In this document: positions 29,412-38,622 of the stretch, in pieces
Layout of the letters: each line of letters begins with the position of its first letter
How positions within the stretch are numbered: position 1 is the stretch's first letter
NCBI RefSeq assembly: GCF_009905545.1
Contig: NZ_JAAALB010000011.1
Location: forward strand, 62,001-126,000
Direction: 5' to 3'
Length of the DNA: 64,000 nt
Source: Cellulophaga sp. BC115SP
GTDB lineage: Bacteria; Bacteroidota; Bacteroidia; Cytophagales; Spirosomataceae
Notes under the pieces: generated by a model
The model's input: the letters and a program-made list of their open reading frames with translations, nothing else
What the model was told of the DNA's origin: nothing
Databases searched by the model: none
Program-made: the position numbers and the translations under genes

Positions 29412-30170
29412 ATGAAAACTCTTAAAAATCTTATTCCATTTCTCTGCTGTTATTTACTAACTGGTCTTTTACTTTCATTTTCTCAAAGCAAAGATTTAGC
29501 TACTCAAGAAAATAAATTTGTGAAGCAATTCGCTACGCTTAGTAATGGTTCTGGTGATTCTGAAAAATTTGAAAAAGATTTTAGAAACTTCCTTTCTGCA
29601 AATCCCAACTCCCTTGATTTTTCTTTTAACAAGCTGAAAAACAACTCTTTTTATATTACCACATCAACGGATAGCAATTTCCGACACTATAGCTGGGACA
29701 ACGGCCAAGGTGGTTCGATGCGCTTTTTCAATGAAATCTATCAGTGGAGAGTTGGGGGAAAAGTATTTGTAAAGCAGGTGCAAGGTTCGGAGGAAGGTGA
29801 TAGCGGAGAGTTTTCTTCCAAAATTTACAGTATTAACATTCAAAACAAAGACTACTATTTAATCATCACAAATAGCATTTTCTCTAATCGTGACGCTCGT
29901 CAATCAGTGTTAGCTTTTGTGATTAACAATGACAAGCTAACTCCTGCCCCAATATTCAAAACCAAAACAAAGCTTTTAAGCAGAATTGATGTTGATTTTG
30001 ATTTTTTCTCAGTCGTTGACAGACCCGAACGTCCTCTCGAATTAATTACCTTCAATAGCAAGCAGGATACCCTTTTTATTCCTGTGGTTGATAAGGATGG
30101 TAAAGTGACCAAACGTAATATTCTTTATGTTTTTAATGGCACTTCTCTTGAGTTTAAGGGTATCAAGTAA
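29412..30170 (+). CDS. secreted protein of unknown function
   Basis: The ATG at 29412 gives 252 residues with a signal-like N-terminus (MKTLKNLIPFLCCYLLTGLL). The mature part is mixed alpha/beta with aromatic and polar stretches (NSFYITTSTDSNFRHYSWDN; YSINIQNKDYYLIITNSIFS). I recognise no domain. It is followed after 123 bp by a papain-like peptidase gene on the same strand. There is no sign that they form an operon. Confidence 0.75.
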   Translation: MKTLKNLIPFLCCYLLTGLLLSFSQSKDLATQENKFVKQFATLSNGSGDSEKFEKDFRNFLSANPNSLDFSFNKLKNNSFYITTSTDSNFRHYSWDNGQGGSMRFFNEIYQWRVGGKVFVKQVQGSEEGDSGEFSSKIYSINIQNKDYYLIITNSIFSNRDARQSVLAFVINNDKLTPAPIFKTKTKLLSRIDVDFDFFSVVDRPERPLELITFNSKQDTLFIPVVDKDGKVTKRNILYVFNGTSLEFKGIK

Positions 30171-30293
30171 TAATCTCTTTGAGGTTGGAAATATACCAGC
30201 CGACTGAAAGCTCTATGGCAGAAAAACTTTAAATAATTTTATTTTTCAAAAACGAATTTATCTCAAATCTTTCCAACCAAACACATCACCACT

Positions 30294-31685
30294 ATGGGAA
30301 ACAACCTAAGTAGTAACGGCGGTTACCGTTACATGGCAGCAAACCCTAATGCAGAAGAATTCAAACCTTCAAAACGTTCAAAGAAAAAACTTCCTCCCAA
30401 AGTAGACCTCCGCAAATACATGACCAAGGTAGAAAACCAGAAGTCATTGAGTAGTTGTACGGCAAATGCTACCGCTGGGGCTTATGAGTATCTTGCCAAA
30501 CGTCATTTGAAAAATCGTCAATTTGAAGTAAGTCGTCTCTTTGTTTATTACAATGCTCGATTAAGAGCTAGCAATGTTATCAAAGATGAGGGCAGTCATA
30601 TTCAGTACGCGGTTGAAAGTTTACATAAGCTTGGCGCATGTACAGAGGATGTATGGCCTTATGAATTGAAAAAAGTAAATAACAAACCTAATACAGCGAG
30701 TTATGATGAGGCGAGTTATTTTAAGGTACAGAAATCTAAATATGTACCAACTGACTTAAAATCATGGAAACAAGCATTGGCAGAAGGATATCCCATTATT
30801 TTTGGTATCGCTCTTTTTGAAGGTTTTGATAATTGTCAAAAATATGGCGGTGTAGTACCAATGCCTTCGCCAGATGAGGCTTCTCGTGCTGCTCATGGAT
30901 TACACGCGATGCTTTGTGTAGGATATTCGGAGGCTGACGAAATGTTCATTGTTCGTAACTCTTGGGGAGAAGAATGGGGAGATAAAGGATACTGTTATAT
31001 GCCTTATCAGTACGTAATCAATGAAAAGTTTAACCTCGGAGATAGCTGGCTTATCAAACGTACTGACCCAATTCCAGATTTTGAAGATACTTGGGTAAAC
31101 GATAAGAAGTCAATTATTGCTAAAAGTGGAGCTGCAAATGCGGCAAGTTTGCCTGTTTATTCGGCTGATGACTACGAAGACTTTGATGTTTGGACTATTT
31201 TCGAAGACGAATTAGTAGACGAATATGATGAAGTTGGCTGCGATGAATACGAAGAGCTTGAATACATAGAAAGCGACCTTGACGAAGAAGGTGAAGAGGA
31301 AGAGTACGATGAGGAGGAAGAAGAGGATGAAGACTCGGAAGACGAGGAAGAATACGACGAAGAAGAGGAAGAGGAGGAGTCTGATGAGGAGGAAGAATAC
31401 GACGAAGAGGAGGAAGAAGAAGAGTCGGATGACGAGGAAGAATACGACGAAGAGGAGGAAGAAGAGTCTGATGACGAGGAAGAATACGACGAAGAGGAGG
31501 AAGAAGAAGAGTCTGATGATGAGGAAGAATACGACGAAGAGGAGGAGGAGGAAGAGTCTGAAGACGAGGAAGAATATGACGAAGAGGAGGAAGAAGAAGA
31601 GTCCGAAGAAGAATCTGAAGACGAAGAGGAAGAAGAAGAATCCGAGGAGGAAGAATCTGGCGAAGAGGAAGAGGAGGAAGAATAG
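30294..31685 (+). CDS. papain-like C1 peptidase with a ~140-residue Glu/Asp-rich repeat tail
   Basis: The first ~260 residues are a C1-type cysteine peptidase. The oxyanion Q49, nucleophile C55 (NQKSLSSCTANATAGAYEY), H204 (HGLHAMLCVGY) and N222 (VRNSWGEEWGDKGYC) form the full active site. No signal peptide or propeptide is visible; the protein starts MGNNLSSNGGYRYMAAN. From about residue 290 the sequence turns acidic, and from about 325 it is a chain of SDDEEEYDEEEEEEE-type repeats to the end (463). About six tandem units of 13-14 codons can be seen. The tail is encoded by an almost pure-purine + strand, which creates long false ORFs in other frames. Substrate and role are unknown; the tail could bind cations or a basic partner. 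Confidence 0.88.
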   Translation: MGNNLSSNGGYRYMAANPNAEEFKPSKRSKKKLPPKVDLRKYMTKVENQKSLSSCTANATAGAYEYLAKRHLKNRQFEVSRLFVYYNARLRASNVIKDEGSHIQYAVESLHKLGACTEDVWPYELKKVNNKPNTASYDEASYFKVQKSKYVPTDLKSWKQALAEGYPIIFGIALFEGFDNCQKYGGVVPMPSPDEASRAAHGLHAMLCVGYSEADEMFIVRNSWGEEWGDKGYCYMPYQYVINEKFNLGDSWLIKRTDPIPDFEDTWVNDKKSIIAKSGAANAASLPVYSADDYEDFDVWTIFEDELVDEYDEVGCDEYEELEYIESDLDEEGEEEEYDEEEEEDEDSEDEEEYDEEEEEEESDEEEEYDEEEEEEESDDEEEYDEEEEEESDDEEEYDEEEEEEESDDEEEYDEEEEEEESEDEEEYDEEEEEEESEEESEDEEEEEESEEEESGEEEEEEE

Positions 31686-31762
31686 ATCATCCAAACTTAA
31701 TCACATGGAAATTTCATTTTCCAAACAGGGTGCGACTTAAATCGCATCCTGAGGTATTCATT

Positions 31763-31799
31763 AAAAAGCGGTCGAAAATCAATTTTCGACCGCTTTTTT
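31763..31799. terminator. hairpin terminator of the GCGGTCG repeat family
   Basis: AAAAAGCGGTCGAAAA (31763-31778) pairs perfectly with TTTTCGACCGCTTTTT around TCAA. The same core lies at 25576-25619 and 47089-47125. It falls between the convergent peptidase and channel genes and fits a bidirectional terminator. Confidence 0.85.
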
Positions 31800-31859
31800 A
31801 CACTAATATGTTTGGTTAGACGCAAAACACACATCTCAACCAGAAATAAATAAAGCTGA

Positions 31860-32435
31860 TTATTCGTCCTCATCTTTTCGAGCCTCTACGCGGGTAAGTA
31901 GGCTCTCTTTCAAACTATTAAAATCTGATAAGATGAACAATACTGTCAAAAATGAGATAGTTAATTCCAACATTGATAATATTTTGGCAAGCACTGAACT
32001 TGGCAATAAATTACCATAACCAAAAAATGTAAATTGTTGTAAACTGAAAAACAAAAATTCAAACAACAATCTTGGGTTGGAGTAATTTACGGGCATACCT
32101 TCATAATTGGTGGGATTGATAAGATATAGTCCAAAAAAGTCGAACGTAAATGAAAGAATGAATACAGAAATATTCATACAAGCAAAGACGATGAACTTAT
32201 GAAAAGGTGCATCTTTTATCGTTACATCTATGATTTTTTGATAGCCTACCCAGACGAAATAAATCGTTTTTGAAAAACATAATAATACCAATAAGAACGT
32301 CGACATTATTGGGCTAACTCCTTCTATTTCGTCAATATAAAAAAGCCAAATAGCCGAGATTACCACTATCATGCACCTCGCAAATATTCCTAATACACTC
32401 TGATTATTGGGATTGAGTAGTTTTATTCCATTCAT
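31860..32435 (-). CDS. ion-channel-like membrane protein with atypical selectivity filter
   Basis: The 191-residue protein has about four transmembrane helices. Between the last two lies a pore-like loop, LQQFTFFGYGNLLP (residues 132-145). It aligns with the potassium-channel filter TTVGYGD: G139-Y140-G141 are kept, but Val and one Thr are Phe (137-138) and Asp is Asn (142). After the last helix a charged tail follows (RVEARKDEDE). The layout resembles small Ion_trans_2 proteins. Whether it passes potassium is uncertain because of the Phe residues. It is a single gene, convergent with the C1 peptidase. Confidence 0.65.
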   Translation of the reverse strand: MNGIKLLNPNNQSVLGIFARCMIVVISAIWLFYIDEIEGVSPIMSTFLLVLLCFSKTIYFVWVGYQKIIDVTIKDAPFHKFIVFACMNISVFILSFTFDFFGLYLINPTNYEGMPVNYSNPRLLFEFLFFSLQQFTFFGYGNLLPSSVLAKILSMLELTISFLTVLFILSDFNSLKESLLTRVEARKDEDE

Positions 32436-32732
32436 TTTACTGCCAAACTTATATGTATCAATATGTCCGCAAATGTAGATTAATTCATAAGATTATTCAA
32501 TTGGGAATCAAGGATGTTGAGATGATTTTGTAAAATATTAGCTTCACAACCCCATAAAAAGATAAAAACAAAATTTTATTATTGTATTTTTCATCATTGA
32601 ATTCAGCAAATAATTGGGTAATTTTTTCATAGAGCTGCCCTTTATGAATCTGAATAATTACCTAAACTATTTGTTAAAACTGGCAAATTTCTTCTTAGAA
32701 GTTTTCCAATCCTATTTTATCCGCGACACAAC

Positions 32733-34091
32733 ATGAAAACTAATTTATCAATCGATATACTCTCGGCCACAATCAACAGCGTTGCCGAGAACTTTGTACT
32801 CATTGCTCCTGACCATAAGGTATTGATATGCAATACTACAATGGTCAAAACATTAGAAATGTTTTTTGGAAAAAAAATCCAAATAGGTGACGATTACCGA
32901 GATTTTGTCGTTGAGCCACTGAAGGAAATCTATTTTTCGGCGTTTGAAAATGCCATTCAAGGGGAGTCCACCTCGGTACAAAAAGAAACTTCGAGCAACG
33001 AGATTCATTTGTGGTTTGAATATAAAGCCAATCCCGTTTACGATGATGCTCGAAACCTTATTGGTGTTGCCATTTATGCGAAAAATATAGATGAGCAGAA
33101 AAAAGCAGAACTAGCCATTGAGTATCTAAAAACTACCTACGAGTCACTTATCAATAATATCTCCGACAGTATTTGTTTGCTGGATAAAGATTTTAAATTA
33201 ATTCAATTCAACACCCATTTTAAAAAGAGTATTTTCCTCAACATGGGAAAAGAAATCAACATTGGTGATGATTTTAGGCAATATCTATTTCCAAAAGAAA
33301 CAGATGCTTTCTACAAACAATTTAATAGTGCGATTGCTGGTACAACGGTAGAAGATGAAATATGTGTTCACAATATTCATGGAGATACCATCTGGATTTT
33401 GAGTAAAATGTATCCTGTTTACGATAAAAATCAGGTTATCATTGGAGTCTGTTTGGTGGCTATCAACATCAGCGCCAAAAAGAAAATGGAATTATCAATT
33501 TTAGAAAATGAACAACGTTTTCGGAAAATTATTGAAACGGCTCCTGTCCCAATCGTCATTGTGGATAAGAAAATGAAAATACAGTTGGTAAACCCTGAAA
33601 CGGAGAAAATTTTCAATTATGAGTCAAAGGAACTTCTAGACCAAGATATTAATATTTTAATCCCAAAGCGATTTCATGCAAATCATGTTCAATACCAACA
33701 GCAATATATTCAAGCACCCAAAATGTACCGAATGGGTATTGGTCGATTTACCCCTGCTGTCACCAAGGATGGTATCGAGAAAATTGTAGAAGTAAGTCTC
33801 AATTCATTTAAAGTAAATGACGAAACGTTTATTTTAGCCATTATTCAAGACGTTACAAAGCGAATCGAGCATGAAAATCAACTAGAAAATCAAGTTGAAA
33901 CCCTCGAAAAAATTGCTTGGCAGCAATCCCACGAAATGCGAAAACCTGTTGCCAATATCCTCGGCTTAGTCCAATTGATTGAATACGATCAAACTTACAA
34001 CCCATTGCTCATCAACCAGCTTCACCAAACAACAAAAGAGTTAGACGATGTTATTCATAAAATTGTGAATCTTACACATCTAAATCGATAA
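32733..34091 (+). CDS. PAS-domain sensor protein ending at a DHp domain (no ATPase)
   Basis: The 452 residues hold three PAS domains (about 1-130, 131-255 and 257-375; the third, RKIIETAPVPIVIVDKKMKI, is the clearest). A coiled segment (residues ~377-395) leads to a HisKA-like helix with H400 in WQQSHEMRKPVANILGL. The protein stops about 50 residues later (IHKIVNLTHLNR). The HATPase_c domain of a kinase is missing. The DNA after the stop contains no such domain in any frame, so this is not a fresh frameshift. It may serve as a phosphoacceptor or dominant sensor for another kinase, as known for some Bacteroidota PAS-DHp proteins. No transmembrane helix was seen. Confidence 0.85.
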   Translation: MKTNLSIDILSATINSVAENFVLIAPDHKVLICNTTMVKTLEMFFGKKIQIGDDYRDFVVEPLKEIYFSAFENAIQGESTSVQKETSSNEIHLWFEYKANPVYDDARNLIGVAIYAKNIDEQKKAELAIEYLKTTYESLINNISDSICLLDKDFKLIQFNTHFKKSIFLNMGKEINIGDDFRQYLFPKETDAFYKQFNSAIAGTTVEDEICVHNIHGDTIWILSKMYPVYDKNQVIIGVCLVAINISAKKKMELSILENEQRFRKIIETAPVPIVIVDKKMKIQLVNPETEKIFNYESKELLDQDINILIPKRFHANHVQYQQQYIQAPKMYRMGIGRFTPAVTKDGIEKIVEVSLNSFKVNDETFILAIIQDVTKRIEHENQLENQVETLEKIAWQQSHEMRKPVANILGLVQLIEYDQTYNPLLINQLHQTTKELDDVIHKIVNLTHLNR

Positions 34092-34102
34092 AAATCAGCT
34101 TT

Positions 34103-34133
34103 CTGTGTGAGTTTCTTATTGTGATTCACACAG
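34103..34133 (+). terminator. hairpin after the PAS gene
   Basis: CTGTGTGA (34103-34110) pairs with TCACACAG (34126-34133), followed by ATATTTT. It is a probable intrinsic terminator. Confidence 0.65.
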
Positions 34134-34188
34134 ATATTTTGGTATCTTCATTCTAAATTATGTTGATACTAACTCACCACTTCCTATC

Positions 34189-34920
34189 GTGCTTGAAAAA
34201 TACTATATCTTTGCCCTTTTGGCATTATTTGCAGAAATCATCGGAACAGTTTCAGGCTTTGGATCTTCTATCCTATTTGTACCTGTAGCATCCTTATTTT
34301 TTGATTTCAAGACCGTTCTTGGCATTACAGCCGTCTTTCATGTTTTTAGCAACGTCTCAAAAATCACCCTATTCCGAAAAGGCATCAACAAAGAAATAGC
34401 CCTCAAATTGGGGATTCCAGCGGTTATATTTGTGATGATTGGCGCTTGGATGACGACCTTTGTTCCAACAAAATCCATGGAATTGGCCATGAACATCATG
34501 CTGGTGGGCTTATCATTATATTTACTTTTTAATTTCAATAAAACTCTTAAACAAACTGACAGCAACCTATATCTTGGAGGAATCATGTCAGGCTTGTTAG
34601 CAGGCTTGGTCGGCACGGGCGGTGCTATCAGAGGTATCACTTTAGCAGCATTCCAACTTCCCAAAGAGATATTCATTGCCACCTCCGCACTGATTGATTT
34701 GGGGGTAGATAGTAGTCGAGCAGTGGTTTATGTAAGTAATGGTTATTTTGACAAACAATATATTGTATTGATCCCATTTCTAATTGTCATTAGTATTTTG
34801 GGAAGTTATATCGGAAAAGTAATTTTACAATATACTTCCGAAACGGTGTTTCGGTATATCGTTTTATCCATCGTCATTCTCACCTCTATCTTCCAAACTG
34901 TCAAATATTTTATGAATTAA
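34189..34920 (+). CDS. TSUP-family permease (TauE/SafE)
   Basis: The 243-residue protein is hydrophobic with about seven or eight helices in two halves. FAEIIGTVSGFGSSILFVPV is the first half's signature and GLLAGLVGTGGAIRGITLAA the second, both typical of TauE/SafE. The family exports sulfite or sulfur-containing organic anions. A GTG start is used here because no ATG in frame gives the N-terminal helix. A flavin monooxygenase gene follows after 17 bp, suggesting an operon. Confidence 0.88.
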   Translation: MLEKYYIFALLALFAEIIGTVSGFGSSILFVPVASLFFDFKTVLGITAVFHVFSNVSKITLFRKGINKEIALKLGIPAVIFVMIGAWMTTFVPTKSMELAMNIMLVGLSLYLLFNFNKTLKQTDSNLYLGGIMSGLLAGLVGTGGAIRGITLAAFQLPKEIFIATSALIDLGVDSSRAVVYVSNGYFDKQYIVLIPFLIVISILGSYIGKVILQYTSETVFRYIVLSIVILTSIFQTVKYFMN

Positions 34921-34937
34921 TTAACCCTCACTCCACT

Positions 34938-36230
34938 ATGAAAACTCCTCCCATTGCCATTATTGGAGCAGGTCCTTCTGGATTATCTATTGCTAGAGCC
35001 CTAGCCAAAGCGCAGCTTCCGTTTGTTATTTATGAAAAACATCACAATACAGGTGGTTTATGGGACATCGAAAATGAAGGTTCGCCCATGTACGAATCAG
35101 CGCATTTTATTTCTTCAAAAACCCTATCAGGTTTTCCAGATTTCCCTATGCCTGACGACTACCCTGATTATCCTACTCGCAAGCAGTTATGCGCTTATAT
35201 ACAGGCATTTGCCAAACATTTTGATTTAGAAAAAGATATTATTTTCAATACAAAAATTGAAAAAGTAGAAAAAGACAAGGATGGTTGGAAGTTGACAACG
35301 ACACAAGGTGAAAGTTATTTTCATCAGGAACTTATCTGTGCCAATGGTACACTTTGGCAACCCAATATTGCCCACTATCGTGGTACATTTTCAGGAATAA
35401 TTCGTCATTCAAATACCTTTAAAAAGTCTACAGAGTTTCTTAATAAAAAAATCTTAGTCGTTGGAGGTGGCAACTCTGGAGTAGATATTGCTTGTGAAGC
35501 TGCCAGTTTTGCAAACGAAGCCTATTTGAGTATGCGACGTGGTTATTACTTTATTCCGAAACACGTTTTTGGTGTGCCCTCAGATGTGTTTTCCCATGGC
35601 GGTCCTAAACTTCCTTTGAAAGTCAATCAATGGATTTTTAAAAAACTCCTCAAAATTGTGGTAGGCGACCAAACTAAATTTGGACTTCCCAAGCCAGACC
35701 ATGAATTGTTTGAATCGCATCCTCTGATGAATTCGCAAATCATGCACCACACTTCACATGGTAATTTGTGTATCAAATCCGACATTGATTATTTTGAAGG
35801 AAACAACGTATTTTTCAAAGATGGGAGTTCTATCGAAGTAGATGAAATAATTTTGGCAACGGGCTATAACTATGCAATCCCTTTTGCTGAGGAGTTTTTT
35901 GACTGGAAAGACCATCGTCCACAATTATATATGAATCTATTTAACCCTAAACACGACAATATCTATGTGATGGGTTTTGTAGAAACTAATTCGGCAGCGT
36001 ATGATATATTCACTCAACTAGCGACCTTACTAGCTAACCACCTGAAAGACAAGAAAGAATCGCCAGAAAAAGCAAAGATTTTCAGAAATAAAGTTACCTC
36101 CGAAACACTCGATTTAACAGGTGGCATCAAACTAGTAGCCTCCGAACGTCACACAGGTTATGTTGACAGCGATACAATCAAAGCGAAGCTTAAACAAATT
36201 CAGAAGCAAATGGGCTGGAGTAATCTATAA
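34938..36230 (+). CDS. flavin-containing monooxygenase-like protein
   Basis: The 430-residue protein has an FAD-binding GxGxxG motif (IIGAGPSGLSIA, residues 8-19), the FMO signature FSGIIRHSNTF (FxGxxxHxxxF form) and an NADPH-binding VVGGGNSGVDIACEA. These are the three landmarks of class B flavoprotein monooxygenases, which oxidise soft nucleophiles such as sulfur and nitrogen. The upstream TSUP gene, a transporter of sulfur-type anions, lies 17 bp away, so a sulfur compound is a reasonable but unproven substrate. A hairpin follows the stop codon. Confidence 0.88.
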   Translation: MKTPPIAIIGAGPSGLSIARALAKAQLPFVIYEKHHNTGGLWDIENEGSPMYESAHFISSKTLSGFPDFPMPDDYPDYPTRKQLCAYIQAFAKHFDLEKDIIFNTKIEKVEKDKDGWKLTTTQGESYFHQELICANGTLWQPNIAHYRGTFSGIIRHSNTFKKSTEFLNKKILVVGGGNSGVDIACEAASFANEAYLSMRRGYYFIPKHVFGVPSDVFSHGGPKLPLKVNQWIFKKLLKIVVGDQTKFGLPKPDHELFESHPLMNSQIMHHTSHGNLCIKSDIDYFEGNNVFFKDGSSIEVDEIILATGYNYAIPFAEEFFDWKDHRPQLYMNLFNPKHDNIYVMGFVETNSAAYDIFTQLATLLANHLKDKKESPEKAKIFRNKVTSETLDLTGGIKLVASERHTGYVDSDTIKAKLKQIQKQMGWSNL

Positions 36231-36269
36231 AACGTGCGTTTGTAAATACATATTTTTACTTTGTAACAC

Positions 36270-36305
36270 AAAACTCCCTATCCACCAAGGTCGATAGGAA
36301 GTTTT
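36270..36305. terminator. bidirectional terminator between monooxygenase and aconitase genes
   Basis: AAAACTCCCTATC (36270-36282) pairs with GATAGGAAGTTTT (36293-36305) with one mismatch. It lies between convergent genes, with T-rich ends on both sides. Confidence 0.7.
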
Positions 36306-36354
36306 GTTTATTTGCTCTGTAAGAAGTTTTCAAACTATTGCAGATTTCTCATAC

Positions 36355-38622
36355 TTATTTACCAACGCTAGCACGAATAATATTCAATGCACCACCTGCT
36401 TTGAACCATTCAATTTGTTGGTCGTTATAAGAGTGATTTGCTACGATAGTATCTGAACTCCCATCCTCATGATTCAAAACAATTTCCAATGGTTTGCCTG
36501 GTGCAAAATCTGCCAATCCATTGATATCGATAGAGTCATTTTCTTGGATTTTGTCGTAGTCAGCTTCGTTGGCAAAAGTCAGAGCTAACATTCCTTGTTT
36601 CTTTAAGTTAGTTTCGTGAATACGAGCAAAAGATTTTACTAATACTGCACGAACGCCCAAGTGACGAGGCTCCATAGCGGCATGCTCACGAGATGAACCT
36701 TCACCATAGTTTTGATCACCCACAACGATAGAACCAATACCAGCTGCTTTGTAGGCACGTTGGGTAGCCGGTACAGGACCATATTCGCCAGTCAATTGGT
36801 TTTTAACTTTATCAGTTTTCTCGTTAAAATAATTCAACGCACCAATCAACATATTGTTAGAAATGTTATCCAAGTGACCACGATATTTCAACCAAGGTCC
36901 AGCCATAGAGATATGGTCGGTAGTACATTTTCCTTTAGCCTTAATCAACAATTTTAGACCTTTCAAATCTGTACCTTCCCAAGGTGTAAATGGTTCTAAC
37001 AACTGCAAACGGTCAGAAGTTGGTGATACTTTTACCACTACTGATGAGCCATCTTCCGCAGGTGCTTGGTAGCCAGCGTCTTCTACAGCAAAACCTTTTG
37101 TTGGCAATTCGTCTCCTTTTGGTGGATCCAGTTTCACTTTCTCACCAGCTTCGTTTGTCAAATAATCCGTTAAAGGGTTAAATGTCAAATCACCTGCAAT
37201 AGCCAATGCCGTTACTAATTCTGGAGAAGCCACAAACGCATAAGTATTTGGGTTACCGTCTGCACGCTTAGCAAAGTTACGGTTGAATGAGTGAACAATA
37301 GTGTTTTTCTCTCCCTTCTCAGCACCTGCACGAGCCCACTGTCCAATACAAGGACCACAAGCATTTGAGAATACTTTACCGCCAATGCTCTCGAAAGTAT
37401 CGATAAAACCATCACGCTCAATGGTATAACGTACTTGTTCCGAACCTGGGGTAATGGTGTATTCTGCTTTAGTTTTTAAACCTTTTGCTGCCACTTGCTT
37501 CGCCAAAGACGCCGCACGTGAAATATCTTCGTAAGATGAGTTGGTACATGAACCTATCAAACCTACTTCCACTTTGGTTGGCCAACCGTTTTTCTCAGCC
37601 AATTCCTTCATTTGAGAAATAGGCGTAGCCAAATCTGGCGTAAATGGACCGTTTAAGTGTGGCTCTAAGGTATCCAAATCAATTTCGATAACTTGGTCAA
37701 AATAAGTAGCTGGATCAGCATAAACTTCTGGGTCAGCCGTCAAGTATTCTTTAATACCATTGGCTAATTCTGCTACATCTGCACGACCAGTGGCTGCTAA
37801 ATAACGAGCCATTGATTCGTCATAACCGAAAGTGGAAGTCGTTGCACCAATTTCAGCTCCCATGTTCGCAATTGTCCCTTTACCTGTTGCTGACATTGAG
37901 GTAACCCCTTCTCCAAAATATTCAACCACTGCTCCTGTACCACCTTTTACAGTAAGGATACCTGCTACTTTCAAGATTACATCTTTTGCAGAAGTCCAAC
38001 CGTTAAGCTTTCCTGTCAATTTTACTCCGATAAGTTTAGGAAATTTCAACTCCCATGCCAAGCCTGCCATTACATCACAAGCGTCGGCACCACCTACACC
38101 AATCGCAATCATACCCAAACCACCAGCATTTACTGTATGAGAGTCAGTACCAATCATCATACCACCAGGGAATGCATAATTTTCGATTACTACTTGGTGA
38201 ATGATACCTGCCCCAGCTTTCCAGAATCCGATACCGTATTTGTCAGAAACTGAAGAAAGAAAATCATAAACTTCTTTATTTTTATCAACTGCTACTGCTA
38301 AATCTGTCGCCGACGAAACTTTTGCTTCAATCAAGTGGTCGCAGTGTACTGTTGAAGGCACCGCAACTTTCGGACGACCAGCCTGCATAAACTGTAAAAG
38401 AGCCATTTGTGCTGTAGCATCTTGCATAGCAACACGATCTGGAGCAAAGTCGACATACGACTTACCTCTTTCAAATGTTTGAGTTGGAGTACCTTCCCAC
38501 AAGTGAGAATAAAGAATCTTTTCGGTTAACGTCAATGGTCTTCCTACCAATTTACGAGCTGCCTCCACACGTGCGGGCATTCTTTCGTAAACCGCCTTAA
38601 TCATTTCTATGTCAAAAGCCAT
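36355..38622 (-). CDS. aconitate hydratase, mitochondrial/AcnA-type
   Basis: The 755-residue TCA enzyme interconverts citrate and isocitrate with a [4Fe-4S] cluster. The cluster ligands are C359 ([11 protein letters not shown]), C422 and C425 ([10 protein letters not shown]), spaced exactly as in mitochondrial aconitase. The swivel domain holds the [15 protein letters not shown] loop. The length fits the mitochondrial-type aconitase found in many Bacteroidota. It diverges from a second aconitase (AcnB) across 995 bp, so the cell has two differently built forms side by side. Confidence 0.95.
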   Translation of the reverse strand: MAFDIEMIKAVYERMPARVEAARKLVGRPLTLTEKILYSHLWEGTPTQTFERGKSYVDFAPDRVAMQDATAQMALLQFMQAGRPKVAVPSTVHCDHLIEAKVSSATDLAVAVDKNKEVYDFLSSVSDKYGIGFWKAGAGIIHQVVIENYAFPGGMMIGTDSHTVNAGGLGMIAIGVGGADACDVMAGLAWELKFPKLIGVKLTGKLNGWTSAKDVILKVAGILTVKGGTGAVVEYFGEGVTSMSATGKGTIANMGAEIGATTSTFGYDESMARYLAATGRADVAELANGIKEYLTADPEVYADPATYFDQVIEIDLDTLEPHLNGPFTPDLATPISQMKELAEKNGWPTKVEVGLIGSCTNSSYEDISRAASLAKQVAAKGLKTKAEYTITPGSEQVRYTIERDGFIDTFESIGGKVFSNACGPCIGQWARAGAEKGEKNTIVHSFNRNFAKRADGNPNTYAFVASPELVTALAIAGDLTFNPLTDYLTNEAGEKVKLDPPKGDELPTKGFAVEDAGYQAPAEDGSSVVVKVSPTSDRLQLLEPFTPWEGTDLKGLKLLIKAKGKCTTDHISMAGPWLKYRGHLDNISNNMLIGALNYFNEKTDKVKNQLTGEYGPVPATQRAYKAAGIGSIVVGDQNYGEGSSREHAAMEPRHLGVRAVLVKSFARIHETNLKKQGMLALTFANEADYDKIQENDSIDINGLADFAPGKPLEIVLNHEDGSSDTIVANHSYNDQQIEWFKAGGALNIIRASVGK

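Noticed and set aside
30294-31685. C1 peptidase as part of a secretion or toxin locus
   Set aside because: No signal peptide, immunity gene or secretion component lies next to it.
31172-31694. Long minus-strand Ser-rich and Phe/Leu-rich frames and a + strand Arg/Lys-rich frame over the acidic tail
   Set aside because: They are by-products of the purine-rich tandem repeat that encodes the Glu/Asp tail; their composition is pure repeat and no start context or domain is seen.
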